Source: Sphingobacteriaceae bacterium
Lineage (GTDB): Bacteria; Bacteroidota; Bacteroidia; B-17B0; Aurantibacillaceae
Assembly: GCA_016705695.1 (NCBI GenBank)
Contig: JADJLA010000004.1
Span: 1-64,000 of the forward strand
Direction of reading: 5' to 3'
DNA: 64,000 nucleotides
Positions 1-9,909 of the stretch are shown in pieces. The first letter of the stretch is position 1, and each line of letters starts with the position of its first letter. The notes beneath the pieces are model-generated. The model was not told the origin of the DNA. It saw only the letters and a list, made by a program, of their open reading frames with translations, and ran no database searches. The position numbers and the translations under genes are program-made.

Positions 1-1
1 A

Positions 2-584
2 AGTTGGATCGGCAAGGAAGGTGATGGTCCAGCAGCAAAATCAATTCGAACTAGCTTAGAGAGGATGCAGAATGAATTAAATGATTTGAAAGCAACAAAT
101 ACCATAATAATAAACGACAAGAAAAAAGAAAGAGATGAATGGGCAAAAAAAAATTAAAACTGAGTTAAATAAAACTGAACAAGTCGCTGCCGGATTAGAT
201 GGATTATTGGAACGAATAAGAATTTATCATAGACCTGATGTTGCAGGTGGTATGGTATCTATATTTATTACATTACTATTTATGGCGATTGAACTTACTC
301 CAATATTTTTTCAAATTAATGCCAATAAAGGGCCTTACGATTTTCTTGAGGAGAATATTAAAAGAGACTTTAAAAGCTGAAAGTGGCATTGAAGTTCAAT
401 ATGATTACTACAAGGATAGGAAGGGCAACAGCGTGATTTGGTGATTAATCAAAGCTAAGAAAATCTTAGATGAACAATCAAAATTACTGGCAACCCAAAA
501 GAACTTAGTGACTATGCAATTGATAAATGGAAAAATGATCAGAAAAAGAAAATTGATGAAAACCCTGATGATTACATAAAATAG
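2..584 (+). pseudogene. DUF4407-like membrane protein, 3' part, frameshifted
   Basis: This is the C-terminal part of a gene that begins before the window. Reading across five one-base lesions (near 150, 366, 420, 452 and 498) gives one continuous protein. It runs as a charged coiled coil (SIRTSLERMQNEL), the segment GLLERIRIYHRP, a membrane helix with LLFMAIELTPIFFQ, GPYDFLEENIK, and a charged tail ending DENPDDYIK. The order coil, 'GLLERI', helix with an IE-TP motif, then 'GPYD' matches the end of DUF4407 proteins, polytopic membrane proteins of unknown function. The stop lies five bases before the next gene, which is also DUF4407-like, so the two probably form a tandem pair in one operon. 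Most lesions look like a lost base in an A or G run. Sequencing error and true decay cannot be separated here. Confidence 0.6.
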
Positions 585-589
585 AAAGG

Positions 590-1637
590 ATGAGTGAACT
601 ACTTTGGAAATTGTCTGGATCTGATTATTATATAATAAAAAATTGTGATGCTAAAACTAAAGATCGCTTTGGGAAAGTTGGTCTCTTTGTTTTTGTTATA
701 GGTTTGCTTTGTTTTTCCGGACTTATTACATTTTATTACATTTTTAAAACTCTTTTTATTGCATTTCCTTTTGCACTATTTTTTGGTTGGATGGTTGCAA
801 ATATTTATCTTGTTTTACTGGGAACACTTGCTAAAAACCCATTGCCTCATATAAAAAATGTAAGGGCTGCCAAAGTTTCTTTAGCGATAAGGCTATTTTT
901 TTTACTTATAATGGCGATAATAATTGTCAAACCAATAGAATCATTTTTATTATCCTCTTTTACTACCGAGAAAATTCAAGAGAAAAGAGTTGAATTATTG
1001 AGTAACTATGAACTTAATCTTAAGAATTATTACAAGGATGACTTAAATAAAATTCAATCAGAATTAACTAAAGCTTCCAAATTAGTTTACAAATCTGATT
1101 TTTTTATTGAAAGAATTAGGCAATCAAACGAATTACCTAACCCAACTATCTTTTACTATTATTAATATTGTTTTATTTCTTTACCTGCTGGATTGAAATA
1201 CTTTATTGTGAGAATGACATTACTATATTAAAAAGTCAAAACGATAAGAATCTCATAGAAGAACATTACAATCAGTTCAAAATTAACTTCCAAGAACCGA
1301 ATGTTTATTACGACTGGAAAAGTAATTGAATTCAAAGAGAATTATAAAAATCCACCATATAATACAAAGCCATTGAGTGAAAATCGTAGTTTCAAAGATG
1401 AGCAAGAATTTTTAAGCACAATTTATAGTAGTGGGAACTAAGCTAGTAGAAATAAAGCATCCAAGAAAAACGTTCATAAAAGGCACGTTAAGGGGGAAGT
1501 ACTGGGCTTCTGCCGATGAACTTAATTTAATTAATACTAAAACAGAACATTTTAACTTGAATATTTATGAGGCAGAAATTAGAGTTACTGATATTCATAA
1601 AAATGACATTGGTGAATTTGATGATTTCAAAAATTAG
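590..1637 (+). pseudogene. DUF4407-like membrane protein, second copy, frameshifted
   Basis: The intact first part (590-1165) begins LLWKLSGSDYYIIKNC. It has paired membrane helices around residues 28-80 and a third near 100-122, as in the N-terminus of DUF4407 proteins (a W-x-SG-D start followed by a helical hairpin). A short coil follows. After a lost C near 1143 the frame continues as IERIRQSNELPNPNYLLLLLIL, a fourth helix, then a polar tail with TGKVIEFKENYKN. Two further shifts (near 1311 and 1436) lead into KLVEIKHPRKTFIKG and end at 1637. The coil between helices is much shorter than in typical family members. Function is unknown. It sits 5 bases after the first copy and 87 bases before a transglutaminase-like gene. 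Joining 1144-1637 to this gene is an inference; a separate small gene is possible. Confidence 0.55.
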
Positions 1638-1724
1638 AACTAACTAAAACTAAACTTCCTTCTTCAATTATTCTCCACATAAAACTTCAGATTTTAAGGA
1701 GGTAAAGTTATTCGGTATGCATTC

Positions 1725-3040
1725 ATGAGCCAAAATTTAAAGATATCACCCCTTGACAAAATAGTTACTGAACCTGATCAACGATTTGGTAGGATTAGGA
1801 CAGAAGTACAGGGTTATATACTTGATGAAATTTCAGAATATATTGAAGTTGAAGAACCTATTGTGACAACAACTGGAGGCGGAACCCCTGTGAATTGCAT
1901 CCAAGATGAATTAACGGGAAAGACCGACACAAAAGATCGTTTGAGTAAAAGATATATACGTTATCAATATTATAATTCTGATTGTTCAACGTACTGGGGT
2001 AAGTGGGTTTTTAAAGAAAGAATTGAAGCACAACCTAGTCTTGAGTTAGGAAAGATAATATTATGGTTACTTCTCATATTATTTGTAATAATTTGGATAT
2101 TTACAATTGGATGGAAGAGTTTAGCTATAATCAAGTTAGTAATAGGATTAATCTATTTTCGCTTACTTGGCAGTAGTATTCTTTCAACCATATTTAGATG
2201 GGAATAAGGTTATTGTCTATCCTATTTCTCTTTGGCGTTTTAGCCTCGTTTGTCTCCTATTTAAAGACAGATATCAAGCGAAGTAATTTTCCTAAACGTA
2301 ACGATTATGAACACAGGAATTCTGTTGATGAAATTACAGATACGTTAAGGGAGGATCAGATAATAAGTCATCACAGAGCTTGGCAAGATTATGATAATAA
2401 TATCCATGAATGCAATCTTAAAGTTTACAAATCTGATTATTTAAAAAGTAATGAATTCAACCATTCGCAGTTTAATTCAACAGATTTTAAGGGCTTATAT
2501 GCGAGAATTAGCCAGTTTGACCAAAATAAACTTGATTTAATATATAAAGAATTTGATAGTTTAAGGATGAGCAATAATTACTCTCCAAGAAGTCCTGAGT
2601 TTGCTAAGCTGATAGTTTCGTGTATTCAGGATATTCCATATGCCTTGGTTCTTCCATATTCCTGTAACCCCTTGGTGTTAATGACAAATCAATAAAAGAA
2701 CTTCTACTTACCGGTTGTGATTGTAAAGCTTTTGTGCCAAATGGTTTGCAGACACCAACTGAGTTTATGGGTGATTTAAAGGGGTGATTGCGATACAAGA
2801 TCGCTTCTCTTATTTATGGTATTGAATAAATTTGAATACAAAACTTTTGGTCTTGGCTAGTGATTTTTACAAACACGCTATAATTGCTGTAAACATACCA
2901 AATTACTATTCTAACGGTATAAAATTAAACATCAAAACGAAATATATTATGTTTGGGAAACTACAGCACCGAATGTGCAAATTGGTGTTCTTTCTCCTGA
3001 TGTAGATAACATGAATCTTTGGTCAATTTATTTAAATTAA
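1725..3040 (+). pseudogene. Transglutaminase-like membrane protein, frameshifted
   Basis: A soluble N-terminal region (with YYNSDCSTYWGKW) leads into two or three membrane helices spanning the 2198-2207 junction. Next comes an extracytoplasmic region with HHRAWQDYDNN and FAKLIVSCIQDIPYALVLP. Beyond 2695 the reading resumes in other frames as LQTPTEFMGDLKGGDCDTRS, then DFYKHAIIAVNIP, then YYVWETTAPN, ending NLWSIYLN at 3040. The GDCDTRS Cys, the KHA His and the WETTA acidic residue are arranged like a transglutaminase/protease Cys-His-Asp/Glu triad. I infer one protein of about 440 residues with five one-base lesions (near 2205, 2670, 2784, 2854 and 2937). Substrate is unknown; a membrane-anchored peptidase or cross-linking enzyme is plausible. 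The next gene starts 3 bases after the stop. Confidence 0.6.
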
Positions 3041-3043
3041 AAT

Positions 3044-3556
3044 ATGGAAACAAGTACATTACTAAAAATAGCCTTAATCACTTCTTTAAGCGCTTTAATA
3101 ATTGGAACAATTGCATTATATGTTTCAATGGTTTTTAAGAACAAACTACTTAACAAGAATAATCTTAAATGGAACGAAAATCTATTCTTTCCAATAATAA
3201 TGATTGGAACAATTATTAGAGTAGGCATCTTAATTTCGAGTATAGTGCCTTCAATAAGTTCAACTCTGAAGATCGCCAATCGCGTTGCTAATGATTCGTT
3301 TTATTTTGAAGCGTTCAAATTTATCTCATTATCAGCATTTATTGTGCTCGCTTGTGTTTTGATTATGAATTATTTGTCTACTTTCCTTATCCAATCTCTA
3401 TTTGACAAAATAGATATAACAACAGAAATAAAAGAAAGTAGATATGCTTATGCATTATTGTTTTCTGCCATAATAATAGCATTAAGCCTTATTCTTAAGG
3501 AAGGTGTTTTGCTTATTTCTGAAATATTAATTCCATACGAAAATATTAGCATTTAA
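3044..3556 (+). CDS. Four-helix integral membrane protein
   Basis: This 170-residue protein is intact, unlike its neighbours. Hydrophobic segments lie at about residues 8-30, 47-72, 94-120 and 137-158, giving four membrane helices with short loops. The last part, with EIKESRYAYALLFSAIII, resembles the second helical hairpin of small DUF350-type membrane proteins, but I cannot confirm that family. The gene starts 3 bases after the transglutaminase-like gene and ends 5 bases before a lipoprotein gene, so all are probably cotranscribed. Function is unknown. The context suggests a membrane component working with the predicted periplasmic enzyme and the lipoprotein. Confidence 0.6.
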   Translation: METSTLLKIALITSLSALIIGTIALYVSMVFKNKLLNKNNLKWNENLFFPIIMIGTIIRVGILISSIVPSISSTLKIANRVANDSFYFEAFKFISLSAFIVLACVLIMNYLSTFLIQSLFDKIDITTEIKESRYAYALLFSAIIIALSLILKEGVLLISEILIPYENISI

Positions 3557-3561
3557 GAATC

Positions 3562-4206
3562 ATGATTAAACACGCATTATTTATACTCGTTTGCTTATTA
3601 ACACTTACGAGTTGTGAAAACAGAACATCAAGTAATTATAATAATCCTAATAATGGTGATTTAAATAATTCCTTTAAAGAAACTGATTCGCAGAAGTTGG
3701 CGGAGATGAAAGAAAAGCAAATTAAAGATTCATTGCTGCGAGCCGGTTGGATTGAAGCTGAAATGGAAAATGGATCTATGCCTTCTTGCTATAACTTCAA
3801 GCCAAAGCAAAATAAATCTATTGACAACTATCTTGAAATAAATGTTGGCGGGGGAACTGACGTAGTAGTTAAGCTCATAAATATCGATACAGAAAAGGCA
3901 ATACGCTATGTTTTCATTAATTCTAGTTCAACCTATAAGATTGAACACATCCCACAAGGAAGGTATTATCAAAAATTGCTTACGGTAAAAACTGGATCTC
4001 TAAAATTGAGGACAATCAGTGTATTGGCCGTTTTATAAAAAATGCACTTTACGAAAAAAGGAGAAGATATCCTAGATTACAATTTTATCAAAACACCAGA
4101 TGGGCATCAAGTACCTAGTTTCCGATTAAGCTTAGATGTTGTTTCATCAAACATGTCTAATTCCTTTGAATCACAAAACATATCAGAAAACGAATTCAAT
4201 CAATAA
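3562..4206 (+). CDS. Lipoprotein, frameshifted
   Basis: The protein begins with a lipoprotein signal (KHALFILVCLLTLTSC; lipidated Cys at residue 19), followed by an Asn/Ser-rich linker. A folded region then starts with YLEINVGGGTDVVVKLINI and reads like a small beta domain carrying 'NIDTEKAIRYVFI'. The frame as it stands stops at 4038. Restoring one A near 3977 continues it as KIAYGKNWISKIEDNQCIG, and a second shift near 4050 leads to KKGEDILDYNFIKTPDGHQ and a stop at 4206, one base before the next ATG. Such tight spacing supports the reconstructed end. The family is unnamed. An outer-membrane or periplasmic lipoprotein partner of the surrounding membrane proteins is the simplest reading. Confidence 0.55.
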
Positions 4207-4207
4207 T

Positions 4208-4497
4208 ATGGAAAAACTAATCAAAATCATCCTAGCAATTCTATTCTTCCTTTGCTTATTGGAAATGCCATACGGCTACTTTCAATTTGTAAGATTTGCC
4301 GGTTTTGCTGGTTTCGTCTATTTAGCATATTTAGCAAACGAAACAAAGAGCCTCAAATTATGATATTGTTTATTTGCCTTGCTATTTTATTTCAACCATT
4401 AATTAAAATTTCATTAGGCAGAACGATATGGAATATTGTTGATATTATAGTTGGAGTTGGATTGCTATCATCATTATTTTTTAAATCAAGGAAATGA
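4208..4497 (+). CDS. Small membrane protein, DUF6804-like, one frameshift
   Basis: The gene starts at the ATG one base after the lipoprotein stop. It reads EKLIKIILAILFFLCLLEMP, then FQFVRFAGFAGFVYLAYLANE. A lost A near 4347 then moves the frame to KEPQIMILFICLAILFQP and IWNIVDIIVGVGLL. The whole is about 96 residues with four hydrophobic segments. The 'MPYGYxQxVRF' and 'FQPxxKIxLGRxxWNIVD' signatures match a widespread small Bacteroidota membrane family that I recall as DUF6804. Function is unknown. It is the last gene of the packed operon; an AT-rich non-coding gap follows. Confidence 0.6.
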
Positions 4498-4583
4498 AAT
4501 AATTCGTTTTTTTAATATGAATTCGAATTTGATTTATATTTAATTGCTATTTTTATGGTAAAAAAACGATGTTAAAAATGTAA

Positions 4584-5269
4584 GTTATCAACAAGAAAAA
4601 TGATCACGTTATTAACAATACAGCGCAAAAATATCAAGCGGGAAATTTTATTTTTTCTGGGACAAACGCGTGTACCAATCGCCCTGAAAGCATTGATAAT
4701 AAAGGAAACTTAGATTTTGTATCGGTAAATAGTACAAATACATTAACAGGTTGTTCCAATACAGTTTTTTAACTCAAAGTGTGACCCCGAGTCCTACGGT
4801 TTAATGTTTCATCAACGACTCAAATCTGCAGAGGACAATCAGCTATTTTGACAGCAAGTGGATCTAATACATACACTTGGTATCCTTCTGCTGGAGCAGG
4901 ATCAAGTGTTTCTATAAGTCCTACAGTAACCACAACTTACACTGTAGTTGGAACTAGCAGCGTCAATGGGTGTAGTAATAGTAATACTGTGACTCAGGCA
5001 GTTGTTGATTGTACTAGGTTAGAAAAGTATTTGCGTTCAGATTCTTTTGTTGATGTTTATCCTAATCCATCTTTAAACGTTCTAAATATCATTGCTAATG
5101 ACGGTAAGAATATTGATGGAATTATTATTATGGATGTATTAGGAAGAAAAGTATTAGAACAAAAAGAAAACACAACACAAATAAACATTGAAGGATTAAA
5201 CAAAGGCATCTATCAATTACAGATCACTACAGAAGGCAAGAGTTAACGAGTAAGTTTATTAAGGAGTAG
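4584..5269 (+). pseudogene. T9SS surface-protein fragment with type A sorting domain
   Basis: The fragment can be read over three frames. The first part (4584-4773) holds a secreted-style segment with ACTNRPESIDNKGNLDFV. An Ig-like module follows (QSVTPSP, then QICRGQSAILTASGSNTYTW and TTTYTVVGTSS). The final module is a type A T9SS sorting domain: VDVYPNPSLNVLNI, IIIMDVLGRKV, INIEGLNKGIYQLQI, and a shifted end SKFIKE at 5269. There is no start codon or signal peptide: an in-frame stop lies immediately upstream at 4581. This is therefore the 3' remnant of a larger surface protein. Lesions are near 4771, 4802 and 5243. It is not expected to be functional. Confidence 0.65.
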
Positions 5270-5313
5270 GGTTATTCTGCCAGCATACATTTGATTCATG
5301 TTGGCAACAACCG

Positions 5314-6272
5314 TTATTTTAAAACATACTCTGTCTTGTTTTTACTTCCAGTCTTTCTAAACATTTTTAATTCAATTCCCTTTTTTAGGTCTCTGCTCGC
5401 TGTTGCCGATGACAGGTCTTTAAATATATTCATATAGTCTTTACGCGTAAATGATTTAATGCCCAAAGTAATGAAATGCTCTAATCTATCAATGTCTTTT
5501 AAAATTCGGTTATTGTAATTCAAAATGCGTTCTAATGATTGATCTATAACCTGGAGCATATACTCAATAAATAAAGTCGATTTGCCAAGCTTATCGCTTA
5601 AGGCTAGGGTTTTATAATAGTCCTTTTGCGTTTTACTAATTAATGTTTCAAATGGGAGGAATTCGAAGATCGGATATTCCGACATTAAAATTAAAGTTTG
5701 CCATAATCTGCCCATTCGTCCATTACCATCAATAAATGGATGTATAAATTCCATCTCATAGTGAAAAACGCAGCTTTTGATCAAGGTAAGTTCATCAGAC
5801 CCTTTTAGATATTTAAATAGGTCTTTCATTAAAAAAGGAACATTCTTATGTGGCGGAGCAAGATGTTCTAGTTTTGTTCCTTTAACTATTCCAACCCCTT
5901 GTTTTCTATATTTTCCGGGATCGCTAATTAATCCGGTCATTAATTTAAGATGTGCTTTAAGAAACTTTTTCAGATAAGAAGTTATAGCTGTTTAATTTGT
6001 CATAAACCTTAATGGCATTTAGGACTTCTAATACATCTTTTTAGGACCAACAACTTTTTGTTTTCAATCAATGCCGTTATTTGTTCTTCGGTTAATGTGT
6101 TTCCTTCAATTTGAAGGAAGAGAAGTTGTTTTTATTCTATTTTGTTTTCGGAGTTGAGGCGATTGTTTGTTAAGGTAATTGGCATTCACTCTCCAATTTT
6201 TTCGGAAATGGAGGTAATTAACTTTAATATTTTAGGCGTAATGTCGTAAGGAGGCTTCACTGATACTATCAT
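5314..6272 (-). pseudogene. Fic-family protein, frameshifted
   Basis: The intact C-terminal part (5314-5940) carries the Fic core HPFIDGNGRMGRL, the AMP-transfer motif HPFx(D/E)GNGRxxR, followed by a helical region and a winged-helix-like end. The N-terminal part is recovered over several one-base lesions between 5941 and 6272. It starts at an ATG whose complement ends at 6272 and reads VSVKPPYDITPKILK, SISEKIGE, NANYLNKQSPQLRKQ, LQIEGNTLTEEQI, and VVGPKKDVLEVLNA. The segment around 'SL..LQIEGN' resembles the [S/T]xxxE[G/N] inhibitory helix of class II Fic proteins, so the ancestor was probably an autoinhibited AMPylator of the chromosomal type. It lies opposite to its neighbours. Decay or assembly errors are both possible. 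Confidence 0.65.
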
Positions 6273-6331
6273 TTGATACTATCAAAAATAGGCAATATTC
6301 TATAGAGTCCAAAATCATTATTATCAACATA

Positions 6332-6367
6332 AATGAGAAACTATTCATTAAGTTTATAAAGCAGTAG
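6332..6367 (+). pseudogene. Vestigial T9SS sorting-domain tail
   Basis: A short reading (NEKLFIKFIKQ, then stop) looks like the extreme C-terminus of a type A T9SS sorting domain. The bases around it (AAGTTTATAAAGCAGTAGGG) closely resemble those at the end of the fragment at 5269 (AAGTTTATTAAGGAGTAGGG). It is too short to be certain. It suggests that two related surface-protein genes once stood here. Confidence 0.3.
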
Positions 6368-6476
6368 GGTTAAGCGCCATTATGAACCATTTAAGGCACA
6401 ACTCTAACCTCAAATGGGGCGATTATTAATTATAAAATCGATACCTGTTTCCTAAAAATGCATATCTTGTGGGATA

Positions 6477-8500
6477 ATGAATCGGTTTAAAAAAGCTTTT
6501 TAATATTTATCACATTCCTAAGTTTATGTTTTGGAATTAGAGCGCAGTCCTCAAAAATAGATTCCTTAAAGAAGGTTTTATTAAAGGCTAATCAAGACAC
6601 TTTTAAAGTTGCAACACTGAATAAATTAGCCTCTACTTATGCCCGAACAGGAGACCTTGATGCTGCGCTGCCGTATTTTCAGGAAGCATACGAGCTTTCT
6701 TCAAAACTTAATTATCATTTTGGTATAGCCGCTTCACTTAATAATTTAGGGAAGGTTAGTTTGGGCAAAAGCGCTTTTCCGGCCGCACTGGAATATTTCT
6801 TTAAGAGTTTGGAAGTAGCCGAACGTTATAATTTCAAATCAGGCATGGCATCGGCTATGGGAAATATTGGTATTGTTTACGACAATGAAAAGGATTATAA
6901 TAAAGCTTTACGTTATCATTATAAATCGCTCAAAATTGAAGAGGAAATTGGGAATTTGGATGGGGTAGCTGAGTCTTATAATAGTATAGGTAATATTTAC
7001 TACTATAAGCAAAACTATGCGAAAGTAATTGAGTGCTATAATAAAGCCCTTGATATAAAAATTAAACTCGGTGATGAAATAGGTTGCGCATCTACCTTAG
7101 CTAATATTGGAAATATTTATTTCTACAAAAAAGAGTATGTAAAAACAAGAGAGTATTATTTTAAGGCATTAACTTATTTTGAAAAATTAGAGAATCTTCA
7201 AGCAATAGGGATGCTTTCAAATAATATTGCTGAAACTTATATTGGCGAAAAAAACTTTAAGGAAGCCTTAAAATATTCTCAAAAAAGCTTGCAAGTGTCT
7301 ACACAAATTGGTGTTTTAGATGATATTAAAAATGCCTATTCTTCCTTAAGTACAATTTATGCTGGATTAGGGAATCATAAACTTTCAACGGATAATTTAA
7401 GACTCTATATTCGTTACAATGATAGTATATATAATGATGAAAATAAAAGAAAGGCCATTGAAATAGATATTAAGTATCATTTCGATAAAAAGGCAACGAA
7501 TACCCGGATAGAGAATGAAAGAAAACAAATTATTTTAAAAGAAGAAGCTGAAAAGCAAAAGCTCATTATTTATTTTGGCTTAGGGTTTCTGATCTTAGTA
7601 ATTGTTTTTGCAATTTACGCCTTCCGTAGTTTTAAAATCAAACAAAAAATAAACGCCCAACTTTCTATTCAAAAAGAAGAAATTGTTGCTCAGCGCGACG
7701 AGATCGAACTTCAACGTTCAATTGTTGAGGAAAAAAATAAAGGACTAACCGATAGTATTAATTACGCTAAACGTATTCAATACACACTATTGGCGCACGA
7801 GGCGTATTTAAGTGAGAATTTGAAAGAGCATTTTGTTTATTTTCAGCCCAAAGATATTGTAAGTGGCGATTTTTATTGGGCTACTAATATGGAAGGCGCA
7901 GCGGAAAATGGTGGCGATCTGTTTTATTTAGCTGTGTGTGATTGCACGGGACATGGCGTGCCAGGGGCTTTTATGAGTTTATTAAGCATAGGTTTTTTAA
8001 GTGAAGCCATAAAGGAAAAACATATTAAAGAGCCTGGCGAAATATTCAATTATGTACGTGAACGATTAATTGAGAACATAAGTAAAGAGGAGCAGAAAGA
8101 CGGTTTTGACGGAGTTTTAATTTGTATGAACACCAAAGATGGTAAAGTAACTTATGCAGCTGCGAATAGCGAGCCTGTGTTGGTAGATGGAGAAACGGTT
8201 TCGTACCTGTTAGCTGATAAAATGCCGGTAGGTATTGGTATTACAAAGGATAGCTTTAATACCTTCGAGCTTAGTTATAAAAAAGGCGATACACTTTACA
8301 TTTATACAGATGGTTATGCCGATCAGTTTGGCGGCCCAAAAGGAAAGAAATTTAAGTATAAGCAGTTGAATGAATTATTGCTTGCTGCTTCCGGCAATGA
8401 TGTTGCTTATCAGAAGGAAAATTTAAAAACAAATTTTCATAAGTGGAAGAGAGATTTAGAACAAGTTGATGACGTTTGCGTTATAGGCATTAGGTTATAA
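6477..8500 (+). CDS. TPR sensor with SpoIIE-type phosphatase domain, copy 1
   Basis: I place the start at the ATG at 6477. It gives NRFKKAF and, after one missing T in the T run near 6500, a signal peptide LIFITFLSLCFGIRAQ. The bare frame only opens after 6488 and has no good start before a TTG at 6761. About six TPR units (YHYKSLKIEEEIGN-type) fill the first 400 residues. They are followed by a membrane helix (LIIYFGLGFLILVIVFAIY), a coiled coil, and a SpoIIE/PP2C domain with SGDFYW, CDCTGHGVPGAFMS, YTDGYADQFGG and a terminal DDVCVIGI; the Asp residues are the expected metal ligands. This architecture senses outside and dephosphorylates a cytoplasmic partner, probably an anti-sigma-factor antagonist. 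It is one of three paralogues in the window. Confidence 0.8.
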
Positions 8501-8534
8501 AAGGAAAATATGGTGAGAGTTAGATTAAAACAAT

Positions 8535-9098
8535 TTATTTACCTAATATTTTGTCTTGTAAATCTGAAGCCTTTTTATAAAGCCACATTCCAAATAAAGC
8601 TTTTTTAAAATCAAGCCCTTGAATTGTAGTTATTAATTTATTGTTTTTAATTATGTGGGTGCCATTGGAGGAATCATACACAAAATCAAAAACATCTCCT
8701 TTTTTTAATTCTTCAGAAAATGCACTTTTAAATTGATTGATCTTATTTTTTATAGGTGCCGTATTGCCATTTGTGGATCTTGTAAATCCCTCATCAACTG
8801 CTTCTTGCATTCTCTCGCTGCTAAGCATATTAGTGACAACTGAAAATTTCAAGGCCATATGTTCATTGGCATGCATTATTTTTAAAGCATCGCTCGATTT
8901 AACTTTTAAATATAATGCCAATACATATAAGTCAACAAAATATTTTTCTCTGAGCCCGGCTCCATTAAGTATTAAGGTTGTTTCTTCTATTTGAAAAACA
9001 GTTGGCACTTTTACGTCACCAACTACTATTTGAGATCTCAAACTCAAATTCATGATCAGTAAATGGAATAGCACTAAACTTTTAATTCGCCTTATCAT
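8535..9098 (-). CDS. Exported chalcone-isomerase-like protein
   Basis: I choose the ATG at 9098 because it gives a normal signal peptide (RRIKSLVLFHLLIMNLSL). An earlier in-frame ATG at 9140 would put polar residues ahead of it. The mature part has LILNGAGLREKYFVDLYVLA and LYLK, the hallmark of the bacterial chalcone-isomerase-like fold family. It also has FKSAFSEELKKGD and a C-terminal GLDFKKALFGMW. Family members are small secreted proteins that bind fatty acids or have unknown roles; they lack plant enzyme activity as far as is known. The length (187 residues) is typical. It is convergent with the TPR-SpoIIE gene upstream and lies 78 bases after the four-gene minus-strand cluster. Confidence 0.75.
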   Translation of the reverse strand: MIRRIKSLVLFHLLIMNLSLRSQIVVGDVKVPTVFQIEETTLILNGAGLREKYFVDLYVLALYLKVKSSDALKIMHANEHMALKFSVVTNMLSSERMQEAVDEGFTRSTNGNTAPIKNKINQFKSAFSEELKKGDVFDFVYDSSNGTHIIKNNKLITTIQGLDFKKALFGMWLYKKASDLQDKILGK

Positions 9099-9176
9099 AT
9101 TATGGTATTTAAATATAATAAGATTGATCCTGCATTCCAAAATTTTAAACTATTTTTTAAACGCCCATTTTAAGTT

Positions 9177-9909
9177 CTATTGTGTGTTTTTCAAAAATGA
9201 GTGGTATTTATTTAGTGCAATAAAGTAGAATAATAGAGCAAGGAGCAAGAAAACATGTGCCGCATCATTCTTGTCAAACCACGGAGATAGGTTTACTTTA
9301 AAGCCTTGAAAGATCGCAGAGGGAATTAACGTTAGCGCACTTATCCAGTAGAATTTAAATGAATCATGGATCTTGCGTTGGTAGTATGTGCCTAATATTC
9401 CTAAGGTAATTCCTAAACCAATTATTGAATTTAAGGTTGGAACAATTAAACCAATTGCAGGATCGATACTTAGATCTTTAAAAATGAAAACATATGTTGC
9501 TGCCAAAAAACGCTATCACATTTTTTATCCGGCAGATCTTTACAAAGAGTTTACGTAATTCTACTTTTGTGAAAATTGAAATGAAGGCCATCTCAATTAA
9601 AAATGACGCAATAATTCCGGTGTACCAAGCAAAGTATTTACCGGGTACGCCTAAATAGTTAAAACATAAATGCCCAAAACCACCGCCCAAAAAGCTGATC
9701 CCAAAAACAATAAAAAACCATTTCCAGTAAATAAAAAATTCATCATTCCTTTTGAATTTGTGTGTTTTAAAGGCAAAATAAATAGAGGTTATAAAAATTA
9801 TCACATCACCTAAAAACGTCATTGGTTCTAGTAGATCTAAACCCAAAAAGTTGAATTGCATTTTGTCGAAATCAGATCCGATCAATATATTATTTAGAAT
9901 GCTCATCAA
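9177..9909 (-). CDS. Polytopic membrane protein, one frameshift
   Basis: Two overlapping frames join at an A6 run (9505-9510 on the plus strand). Removing one base gives VIAFLAATYVFIFKDL and a single protein of about 243 residues. It has seven or so hydrophobic segments, among them FLGDVIIFITSIYFAF, WFFIVFGISFLGGGFGH, YTGIIASFLIEMAFISIF, LIVPTLNSIIGLGITLGIL and AAHVFLLLALLFYFIAL. The GH in GGGFGH and a later DAAHVF place two His residues within or beside membrane helices. I do not recognise a named family. Its start overlaps the end of the SDR gene by 20 bases, so it is the last gene of the 12452-9177 operon. Confidence 0.55.

Noticed and set aside
140..520. Programmed frameshifting in the first DUF4407 gene
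   Set aside because: Five separate lesions at different sites in one gene are not compatible with recoding; error or decay fits better.
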